From: CAYTQK01 sp964439745
GTDB lineage: Bacteria; Desulfobacterota; Desulfobacteria; Desulfobacterales; Desulfosudaceae
Assembly: GCA_964439745.1 (NCBI GenBank)
Contig: CAYTQK010000035.1
Coordinates: 1 to 17,315 of the forward strand
Direction: 5' to 3'
Length of the DNA: 17,315 nt
Positions 1 to 6,239 of the stretch are shown piece by piece (positions within the stretch are counted from its first letter, which is position 1; every line of letters starts with the position of its first letter). Made by a program: the position numbers and the translations under genes. Below the pieces are notes generated by a model that made no database searches, was not told the DNA's origin, and saw only the letters and a program-made list of their open reading frames with translations.

Positions 1-120
1 CCCGCCCGGCACGAGGAACTGCGCGATTCACTGGGATGCTGTTTTGTCGGGCCATTCACATCGGAAGACACAGTGGACGGCCCCGTCACAAGTGATCGTG
101 AACGAGGGAAGAGAAGATGA
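1..120 (+). CDS. C-terminal fragment of an unidentified protein (5' end outside window)
   Basis: The first reading frame is open from the window edge to a TGA at 118-120 and gives a 39-residue tail that ends in a basic stretch (RERGKRR). Its stop overlaps the start of the next gene in an ATGA arrangement, which is typical of translationally coupled genes, and this is the main reason to call it coding. The tail contains a Gly-Cys-Cys pair (GCCFVGPF) but no motif I recognise, so I assign no function. If real, it would be the upstream operon partner of the diguanylate cyclase. The alternative is that this is simply an open stretch of non-coding DNA. Confidence 0.45.
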   Translation, partial: PARHEELRDSLGCCFVGPFTSEDTVDGPVTSDRERGKRR

Positions 121-1163
121 CCCCGCCGGCACAGAAAACAGATTCCCCGCCCGGTGTTTACATGCCGGAGGAGCAGTTTGCCGTGCGCATGATCCTGGCC
201 GGGCTGGCCGTGGTTTATTTTTTTCTGTCACCGCGGCCGCCGCTTCTCCTTGATCGCTTCCAGATCGGCGCGATCATTCTTGTTTTTGCCGGATTTCACG
301 TTGCCTGGTGGCGGATCTATCTTGCCCGGGGGGGCGGGAGCTTCAGCATCCGCCTGGCGGCCTGGGTGGATGTGGCCGCGGCTTTTATCGCCGTGCTGGT
401 CGATCCTTTCCCCGTTCCGCCCAGCGGCCTGTTCGTGCTGATCGCGGTGCTGGGCAACGGCATTCAGCACGGCCTGCGGATTTTCCTGGAGCAGTTCATT
501 ACCATCGTGGCGCTGACCCTGCCGGTCTTTTTTGTCCGCCAGTATTTTCTGGTGCAGACCCTGCCTTATGATCTGGTTTTCGTCTGCCTGTTCATGATGC
601 TTTGCATCTACTATTCCTACCTCCTGGTCAAGCGGATCGAGTTGTTGAAAAAAGAGGCTGAAGCCATGGCCCGCCAGGACTCGCTGACGGGATTGTACAA
701 CCGCTCCGCCTTTGCCCGGGCGGCCGACTACCTGCTGTCGTTCCGGGAGCGGAATCCGCTGCCCCTGGTGGTCATGTTCGCCGATCTGGATAACTTCAAG
801 GCCATCAACGATACCATGGGACATGCCGTCGGCGATGAAGTTCTCAAGACCTTTGCCGGCCTGGCGGACCAATTTCTGCGGAAAACGGATCTGGTGGGCC
901 GGTTCGGCGGAGATGAATTCGTTTTTTTATTGACCGGCATGTCCGCTTCCGAGGCGCAGCAGGCGGCCCGGCGACTGCAGCGGGAATTTTCCCGCTGGGC
1001 AGCTGACCGCGGCATCCAAGCCGGCGCCAGTTTCGGTATCAGCGCGGTTCCGGAAAAACCGGTCACCCTGGATGACCTGTTGAAACATGTGGACGCGGCC
1101 CTCTACCAGGCCAAAAAACAGGCTGCCGGTCAAAATATCGTCATTGCTTCTCTTCTGGAATAG
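117..1163 (+). CDS. Membrane-bound diguanylate cyclase (GGDEF domain)
   Basis: A 348-residue protein predicted to make cyclic di-GMP from two GTP at the inner membrane. About six hydrophobic segments lie at residues 22-38, 48-69, 78-96, 103-118, 125-145 and 151-171, and a short charged linker leads into a GGDEF domain at about 185-348. The domain is complete: DSLTGLYNR at 188-196, metal-binding FADLDNFK with D223, and the active-site loop GGDEF at 264-268. An RxxD inhibitory site (R255-K-T-D258) sits exactly five residues before GGDEF, so product feedback inhibition is expected. The membrane part matches no sensor domain I recognise, so the stimulus is unknown. The start at 117 follows a purine-rich GAGGGAAGAGA ribosome-binding stretch and overlaps the preceding stop codon. 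Confidence 0.93.
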   Translation: MTPPAQKTDSPPGVYMPEEQFAVRMILAGLAVVYFFLSPRPPLLLDRFQIGAIILVFAGFHVAWWRIYLARGGGSFSIRLAAWVDVAAAFIAVLVDPFPVPPSGLFVLIAVLGNGIQHGLRIFLEQFITIVALTLPVFFVRQYFLVQTLPYDLVFVCLFMMLCIYYSYLLVKRIELLKKEAEAMARQDSLTGLYNRSAFARAADYLLSFRERNPLPLVVMFADLDNFKAINDTMGHAVGDEVLKTFAGLADQFLRKTDLVGRFGGDEFVFLLTGMSASEAQQAARRLQREFSRWAADRGIQAGASFGISAVPEKPVTLDDLLKHVDAALYQAKKQAAGQNIVIASLLE

Positions 1164-1233
1164 CCCGGATTTAAAAGACAATCCGCGGACGTCCGGGCCG
1201 GTTCCCGCCATCTCCAAAATTTTGATAAAATCC

Positions 1234-1262
1234 TTGAAAAGCGGTTCGGGATTGTGCTAAAT
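1234..1262 (+). promoter_or_regulatory. Possible sigma-70 promoter for the cytochrome-rnf operon
   Basis: The 296-bp gap 1164-1459 is the only sizeable non-coding stretch ahead of the Rnf operon, so its promoter should lie here. The best candidate I see is TTGAAA at 1234-1239, a 17-bp spacer, and CTAAAT at 1257-1262, which would give a leader of roughly 190 nt. The -10 match is poor (3 of 6). I found no convincing -24/-12 site, operator palindrome or riboswitch in the rest of the gap. Confidence 0.3.
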
Positions 1263-1459
1263 AACAAAATTTACGATTTACGGTGGCTGGAGACGAATCC
1301 TGAAGCGCCTTTGCGCGCGGTTTTATGGAATATGGGTTGTCAATCCGCGGCTGACGCTGTTCAGGCCCATGGAGTCCTGATCTGGCGCCGGCCGTGACGG
1401 GCGAAAATCCGGAGCATGAACCGGCAGGAAAGAATGACGGAGATAAAGGGGTTAGGTAG

Positions 1460-2029
1460 ATGAAAGAGAATGTGAAGATTGCGTATGGTCTGGCGGCGGT
1501 ATTGCTGGTAGTCGGCATCATCTGTTACGCGGCAGGTTCTCCGCCGCAGCCCGCAGAACCGGTCCGGATCGTTTTTTCCGGCCTGGCGGGCGACGTCCTG
1601 TTCGATCATGTGGGACACATGGATTACGAAGGGGATTGCTATGCCTGCCACCATCACGGAGACGGCAGTTCCTTTCTGGCCTGCAATGAATGTCATCCGG
1701 CGGAACTTCCGGAGACAATGCCGGCAGTCTGTGACGAGTGTCATCCCCTTTCCTGGGATTCTTTTATTCACGAGGAACATCACCGACTGCTGCAGGATGA
1801 TCCCGGTGCCTGGACCTGCCAGGACTGTCACCAGATCCCGGAAGGAGAATCCATCCCCTATGCCTGCGGGGATTGTCACGATCCCTATGATTCTTACTTC
1901 ATTGAAGCGGCGGAAGACATCGAGATGAAATATCAGAAATCCGATGATGCTTTCCACAGCCAGTGCATCGGCTGCCATGAAGAATACGGCGCCGGTCCGG
2001 TTGCCTGTAATATGTGTCATGCCCAGTAA
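1460..2029 (+). CDS. Heptaheme c-type cytochrome associated with Rnf
   Basis: A 189-residue exported cytochrome c, cytochrome c3-like in its heme spacing. Seven CXXCH heme-attachment motifs occur at residues 60-64, 75-79, 91-95, 120-124, 136-140, 169-173 and 183-187. Eight further histidines lie outside the proximal positions, enough for bis-His ligation of all seven hemes. A hydrophobic segment at about 6-25 is a signal peptide or an uncleaved membrane anchor, which places the hemes in the periplasm. An AAAGGGG ribosome-binding sequence precedes the ATG. As first gene of the rnf operon it is the likely electron exchange partner of the complex. Desulfovibrio and Methanosarcina acetivorans (heptaheme MmcA) also have a multiheme cytochrome beside rnf. 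Whether it shares ancestry with MmcA cannot be judged here. Confidence 0.9.
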   Translation: MKENVKIAYGLAAVLLVVGIICYAAGSPPQPAEPVRIVFSGLAGDVLFDHVGHMDYEGDCYACHHHGDGSSFLACNECHPAELPETMPAVCDECHPLSWDSFIHEEHHRLLQDDPGAWTCQDCHQIPEGESIPYACGDCHDPYDSYFIEAAEDIEMKYQKSDDAFHSQCIGCHEEYGAGPVACNMCHAQ

Positions 2030-2035
2030 CTGCGT

Positions 2036-2059
2036 CGGCCGGTCGCGTTGGGCCGGCCG
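2036..2059 (+). promoter_or_regulatory. Hairpin between the cytochrome gene and rnfC
   Basis: A perfect 7-bp GC-only inverted repeat (CGGCCGG at 2036-2042, CCGGCCG at 2053-2059, 10-nt loop) starts 7 nt after the cytochrome stop codon. No T-run follows, so it is not a standard terminator. It could stabilise the cytochrome mRNA or partly attenuate transcription into rnfC, letting the cytochrome be made in excess. That role is inference. Confidence 0.35.
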
Positions 2060-2093
2060 GTTGACAAGGGAATTCTAAAGTAAAGGGAAGGTT

Positions 2094-3371
2094 ATGATCA
2101 GACGACCGTTTTTCGGAATCATCAAACCGAAGATAGAGTACGAAAGGTTGAGCTCGGCATCCCCGCCCCAGGAAGTGCCGCTGTCCGGCGAGATGACATT
2201 TTTTGTGGACGCGCCCTATGAAAGAACGGATTTGCTGCGCATTGCAACAGGGCAGTCGGTCAAAGCCGGTCAGAAGCTGGTCCCGTATGACGGCAGCGAG
2301 GCCTACACCATCGCCGCTGCTGGTGGAACCGTGGCCTCTGTTTTTTCCCATACCGGGAATTTCGGCAAAAAATATACCGGCATCACCATCTCCACCGATT
2401 CTCAGGCCGAAACGGACAGCGCCTTTGCGGAGGCGGCACAGTCGCCTTCGCGGGAGAGTGCCGCGGCCTTTTTGCGCCTTATTCCCGGCGGTATGCCGGC
2501 CGCGCTGCTGGCGGCTGACCGCAAGGTGGAAACCATCGTGGTCGCGGGCGTGGATGAAGATCTGCTGACCATGACCCGGCAGTATTTCATCAAGAACGAG
2601 ATGGAGGCCGTCAAGCAGGGAATAGAAATTGTCAAAAAGATTTTCGGCGGCCCCAGGATCGTGCTGGCGGCAGCCGCATCCATGACTGCCGAGGCCGGCG
2701 TTGCCGGTGTTGACGTCGTTCCCGTGGGTGCTGAATATCCGGCGGCCAACCCCCGCCTGATTGCCGGAAAAATACTCGGCCGGCCGGTACCCGCGGGCAC
2801 CGACTGTGAAGAGGCTGGAATATTTTTCATCAGCGCAGAAGCAGTGGCCGCGTTGGGGCGGGCCTATCAATCCAGGCAGATCCCCCGGCGCAAAGTGATC
2901 ACCGTCATCAAGAAAAGCGGCGAACCGACCCTGGTGACGGCGCCGGTGGGCACGCCGGTCGGCGACGTGCTGGCCCAGTGTGCCCAGGACGTCAACCAAG
3001 GCGACCGGGTCGTCTTCGGCGGTCCCATGAAAGGGGCGGCGGTATATTCGGAAGCCTATCCCATCGGTCCGGATACGGATGCCGTCATGATCCAGGATGC
3101 CGCCGCCATTCCGTATGTTTCCAATCGGGCCTGCATCAACTGCGGCGAATGCGTCCGCATTTGCCCGGCCGGTATTCCCGTTAACCTCCTGGTTCGCTAC
3201 CTGGAAGCCGGTGAATACAATGACGCCGTGGATCGTTGTGACCTGCAGTCCTGCATCGAGTGCGGCCTGTGCGCTTTTGTCTGCCCGGCGCAGATGCCGG
3301 TATTCCAGTATATCAAACTCGGCAAGTATGAATTTGCCCGACTCAATGCTGCGGAGGCGGAAAATGCATAA
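2094..3371 (+). CDS. rnfC: Rnf complex subunit RnfC, divergent form
   Basis: A 425-residue peripheral cytoplasmic subunit of the Rnf complex. In order it shows an N-terminal barrel-sandwich region (about 30-105), a divergent flavin/nucleotide domain (about 140-260), an SLBB-like beta-grasp segment (about 275-335, with GGPMKG) and two [4Fe-4S] motifs: C347-C350-C353-C357 and C387-C390-C393-C397, each ending in CPA. In standard RnfC the middle domain carries NAxECEPYLT and YPxGxEKxLI segments for FMN and NADH. Here the aligned stretches read VAGVDEDLL and EYPAANPRLI, so the usual pocket is not recognisable. The gene starts 64 nt after the cytochrome with an AAAGGGAAGG ribosome-binding sequence, and its last 8 nt overlap rnfD. 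Subunit identity is secure from the operon, SLBB region and clusters; NAD(H) activity is doubtful. Confidence 0.9.
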   Translation: MIRRPFFGIIKPKIEYERLSSASPPQEVPLSGEMTFFVDAPYERTDLLRIATGQSVKAGQKLVPYDGSEAYTIAAAGGTVASVFSHTGNFGKKYTGITISTDSQAETDSAFAEAAQSPSRESAAAFLRLIPGGMPAALLAADRKVETIVVAGVDEDLLTMTRQYFIKNEMEAVKQGIEIVKKIFGGPRIVLAAAASMTAEAGVAGVDVVPVGAEYPAANPRLIAGKILGRPVPAGTDCEEAGIFFISAEAVAALGRAYQSRQIPRRKVITVIKKSGEPTLVTAPVGTPVGDVLAQCAQDVNQGDRVVFGGPMKGAAVYSEAYPIGPDTDAVMIQDAAAIPYVSNRACINCGECVRICPAGIPVNLLVRYLEAGEYNDAVDRCDLQSCIECGLCAFVCPAQMPVFQYIKLGKYEFARLNAAEAENA

Positions 3372-4323
3372 CCAGAAAAAACTCGTTGTTTCCCACGCGC
3401 CGTTCTGGCATGACGGCAGTTCTCTTGCGGCCAGGCATTACAATATTCTGCTGGCGGCCTTGATCCCGGTCATTGCCGGCATCCTGACATACGGTGTGCC
3501 GGCGGTGGGCGTGGTCTGCCTGGCGGTCTCCTCGGCCATCATCTGGGAACTGATCATGAACAAGATCAGCCGCCGGCCTGTCTCCGTGGGAGACGGCAAT
3601 GCCGCCCTGATCGGTCTCTTGTTCGCCATGCTGCTGCCGGCCACCATGCCCTGGTGGGTGGTCATTTTCGGAACCTTCATCGCCGTGGTCATCGCCAAGG
3701 AAATTTTCGGCGGCCTGGGCGCCAATCCCTTCAATCCGGTGCTGATCAGCGTGGCCATGTTGATGGTGTCCTGGCCCCGGTTCTTTGATTTCAATGAGAT
3801 GCTGGCCAATTACGAAACCGGTTTTACCATGGCCTACCCCCTGGCGTCCCTGAAATACTTCGGCACCGAGGCCATTGCCGGATTTTCCGTGTCCGAGCTG
3901 CTCATGGGCAGGCAGGCCGGCGGCATCGGGACCACCTTCGGCCTGGGGATTATTGTCGGCGGTATCTATCTGATGCTCCGGGGCTTTATTCGCTGGGAGA
4001 TCGTGCTCTCCTTTCTGGCCGGGATCCTGGTTACCGCCTGGCTGTTCCAGCTTTCGGACAACAGCGCTTACGCCGGACCGCTTTTTCACATATTCACCGG
4101 CTACACCCTGGTGGCCGCCTTTTTCCTGGCCACCGAAGATGCTTCCTCACCGGTTAATTTTGTGCCGATGCTTATTTACGGCGCCGCCGGCGGGATGATG
4201 ACGGTTCTGATCCGGAATATCGGCGTGTATGTTGACGGCGCGGTCTATGCCGTTCTTATTATCAACCTTATCAATCCGCTGGTCGATAAAATCAGACCAA
4301 AAGCCATGGGAAAGGTAGTCTAA
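3364..4323 (+). CDS. rnfD: Rnf complex membrane subunit RnfD
   Basis: A 319-residue polytopic inner-membrane subunit of the RnfD/NqrB family. About nine to ten hydrophobic helices start at residue 21, and the family motifs DGNAALIGLLFAMLLP and GANPFNPVL are present. The ATG at 3364 is chosen over an upstream in-frame ATG because GGAGG (3353-3357) lies just before it and family members begin with such a short amphipathic lead (MHNQKKLVVSHAPFW). It overlaps the end of rnfC by 8 nt and its TAA overlaps the rnfG ATG by one base, so translation is probably coupled. Family members usually carry covalent FMN on Thr in a segment reading DGVTxATPL. Here the aligned residues are TGFTMAYPL, with Tyr158 in place of that Thr. 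Confidence 0.94.
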   Translation: MHNQKKLVVSHAPFWHDGSSLAARHYNILLAALIPVIAGILTYGVPAVGVVCLAVSSAIIWELIMNKISRRPVSVGDGNAALIGLLFAMLLPATMPWWVVIFGTFIAVVIAKEIFGGLGANPFNPVLISVAMLMVSWPRFFDFNEMLANYETGFTMAYPLASLKYFGTEAIAGFSVSELLMGRQAGGIGTTFGLGIIVGGIYLMLRGFIRWEIVLSFLAGILVTAWLFQLSDNSAYAGPLFHIFTGYTLVAAFFLATEDASSPVNFVPMLIYGAAGGMMTVLIRNIGVYVDGAVYAVLIINLINPLVDKIRPKAMGKVV

Positions 4324-4922
4324 TGCGTGAACTAATTAAAATGGTGGTGGTGCTTACCGTTTTGACGGCTGTTTCGGGCGGACTGCTGGCCGGCTTACGG
4401 GCCGCGACCAAAGATAAGATTGAGATGCAGGTACTGCAGTTTGTCAGCGGACCGGTTCTGGAGGATCTTTTCGGCGATGCCCAAAACGACATGATCGGCG
4501 ACCGGTTTGAAGTGACCTACCAGGGCGAGCCGGTGACCATTTTCCCCATCAAGATCAACGGGGAGTATCAGAAAGTCGCCTTTGAATCTGACGGCGGCGG
4601 CTATGGCGGCGATGTCGGTGTTATGGTCGGGGTGGATATCGGCAGTGACAAGATTGACGGCGTACGGGTGACCACCCATAGTGAGACCCCGGGAATCGGC
4701 GCCCTGGCCAAGACCAACCCGGAATTGCTGATGCCGGAATTCAAGGGGAAGGAAGTTGACCAGTCGTTTGCCGTTAAGAGCGCCGGCGGCCAGATCAACG
4801 CCATCAGCGGAGCTACGGTAACCTCCAAAGGCGTCTGTGCCGGCGTCAGCCAGGCGGGCAGGTTTTACAGTCAGAAGGAATCCGAGATCAAGGAAAAGCT
4901 GAACAGTCTTTCCAAATCATAA
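4323..4922 (+). CDS. rnfG: Rnf complex FMN-binding subunit RnfG
   Basis: A 199-residue subunit with one N-terminal membrane anchor (about 6-26) and a periplasmic FMN-binding domain. The covalent FMN site is intact: S162-G-A-T165, with T165 the expected phosphoester-linked residue, followed by V-T-S. The upstream motif HSETPGIG (residues 119-126) is also standard. Asn159 stands where Asp is common three residues before the Ser. In Rnf, RnfG receives electrons from the membrane [2Fe-2S] cluster of RnfA/RnfE. With a cytochrome in the operon it is the most plausible reductant of the periplasmic hemes. It overlaps rnfD by one base. No ApbE-type flavin transferase gene lies in the window, so that enzyme must be encoded elsewhere. 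Confidence 0.95.
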   Translation: MRELIKMVVVLTVLTAVSGGLLAGLRAATKDKIEMQVLQFVSGPVLEDLFGDAQNDMIGDRFEVTYQGEPVTIFPIKINGEYQKVAFESDGGGYGGDVGVMVGVDIGSDKIDGVRVTTHSETPGIGALAKTNPELLMPEFKGKEVDQSFAVKSAGGQINAISGATVTSKGVCAGVSQAGRFYSQKESEIKEKLNSLSKS

Positions 4923-4943
4923 AAAAACGTCCGGGAGAAAGAA

Positions 4944-5546
4944 ATGGCTAAAACCATAACTCAAGAATTTACCAAGGGATTGTGGGCGGAGGTGCCGCCG
5001 TTCCGGCTGGTCCTCGGATTGTGCCCGGTGCTGGCCGTGACGACCAAGGTGGAAAACGGCATCGGCATGGGGCTGGCAACGACCTTCGTGCTGGTCTGCG
5101 CCAACATTCTGGTCTCCCTGCTGCGCAACGTCATTCCCGCCAAGGTCAGAATCGCATGTTATATCACTATCATCGCCACTTTTGTGACCGTGGTGGAACT
5201 GCTCATGCAGGCCTATACCTACAGTTTGTTTTTGCAGCTGGGCATGTTCATCCCCCTGATCGTGGTCAACTGCGTGGTGCTGGGACGGGCCGAGGCTTTT
5301 GCCAGCAAGAACACCCTGGTGCCCTCAATCGCCGACGGATTGGGCATCGGCCTGGGATTTACCCTTTCGCTGACGGCCATTGCCGCGGTCCGGGAGTTTA
5401 TCGGCGCCGGAAGCCTGACCCTCTTCGGAAAGACGGTGTCCCCTTTCAGTGAAGCCTTCATGCCCTTTTCCTTCATGGTGGAGGCGCCGGGCGCATTTGT
5501 GGCCCTGGGACTTATGTTGTGTATAATGAACATGATCGGCAAATAG
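4944..5546 (+). CDS. rnfE: Rnf complex membrane subunit RnfE
   Basis: A 200-residue membrane protein of the RnfA/RnfE/NqrD/NqrE family with about six helices. The two conserved cysteines are present at C27 (LGLCPVLAVT) and C110 (VVNCVVLGRAEAF). With the two of RnfA they hold the intramembrane [2Fe-2S] cluster that passes electrons across the bilayer. RnfE rather than RnfA is assigned from the LGLCPxLAVT and NCxxLGRAEAFA signatures and from the position after rnfG. It follows rnfG by 21 nt with a GGGAGAAAGAA ribosome-binding stretch, and 13 nt separate it from rnfA. Confidence 0.95.
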   Translation: MAKTITQEFTKGLWAEVPPFRLVLGLCPVLAVTTKVENGIGMGLATTFVLVCANILVSLLRNVIPAKVRIACYITIIATFVTVVELLMQAYTYSLFLQLGMFIPLIVVNCVVLGRAEAFASKNTLVPSIADGLGIGLGFTLSLTAIAAVREFIGAGSLTLFGKTVSPFSEAFMPFSFMVEAPGAFVALGLMLCIMNMIGK

Positions 5547-5559
5547 GAGTACAATCGTC

Positions 5560-6135
5560 ATGAGTCAATATATTCTGCTTGCGATAAGCTGCATCCTGAT
5601 CAACAATATCCTGCTGGCCCAGTTTTTGGGCAATTGTCCCTTTCTGGGGACCTCCAAGAAGATGGAAACAGCGGTGGGTATGTCCATGGCGGTGGTTTTT
5701 GTCCTGGTCATGGCCGGCATGATCACCTGGTGCGTGGATACCTATCTGCTGAAGGCTTATGAAATCGAGTTTCTGCGGACGGTGGCCTTTATCCTGGTGA
5801 TCGCCTCTCTGGTCCAGTTCGTGGAAATGTTTCTGAAAAAGATGATTCCGGCCCTTTATGCCGGCCTGGGCATCTTCCTGCCCCTGATTACCACCAACTG
5901 TGCCGTCATGGGCGCCTGTCTGATCAATATCAAGGAAGAATATGATTTCGTCGAGGCGCTGGTGGCCAGTTTTTCCTATGCCGTGGGTTTTGGCCTGGCC
6001 CTGATCCTGTTTGCCGGGCTGCGGGAACGGATCAATCTCAACCGGGTGCCCAAGCCCCTGGAAGACACCTCCATCGGACTGGTGTGCGCGGGGATGATCG
6101 CCCTGGCGTTTTTCGCCTTCCGGGGGATGGCCTAA
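5560..6135 (+). CDS. rnfA: Rnf complex membrane subunit RnfA
   Basis: A 191-residue membrane protein with about six helices, homologous to RnfE in inverted topology. Its conserved cysteines are C26 (LGNCPFLG) and C114 (TTNCAVMG), the RnfA half of the [2Fe-2S] site shared with RnfE. The length and the RnfA-specific N-terminal lead (YILLAISCILINNILLAQF) agree with the family. An AGGAG ribosome-binding sequence precedes the ATG. A 104-nt gap follows before rnfB, longer than the other junctions in the operon; I see no terminator or promoter in it. Confidence 0.95.
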   Translation: MSQYILLAISCILINNILLAQFLGNCPFLGTSKKMETAVGMSMAVVFVLVMAGMITWCVDTYLLKAYEIEFLRTVAFILVIASLVQFVEMFLKKMIPALYAGLGIFLPLITTNCAVMGACLINIKEEYDFVEALVASFSYAVGFGLALILFAGLRERINLNRVPKPLEDTSIGLVCAGMIALAFFAFRGMA

Positions 6136-6239
6136 ACGAACTTTTTGATAAAGATGAATCAAGACGGACCATTTTCCGGGTCAGGGTGAAAAGTATCCGC
6201 CGAAAATGGGATCGAGAATAACGGACAAGGAGTTGCACT

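Noticed and set aside
2061..2066. TTGACA hexamer before rnfC as an internal promoter
   Set aside because: It is a perfect -35 sequence, but there is no acceptable -10 hexamer at 15-19 bp; the sequence there is AGGGAAGG, the rnfC ribosome-binding site.
3097..3363. An N-terminal extension of rnfD from an upstream in-frame ATG
   Set aside because: It would overlap the Fe-S cluster codons of rnfC in another frame and add 89 residues unlike RnfD. ATG 3364 has GGAGG and family-like N-terminal residues.
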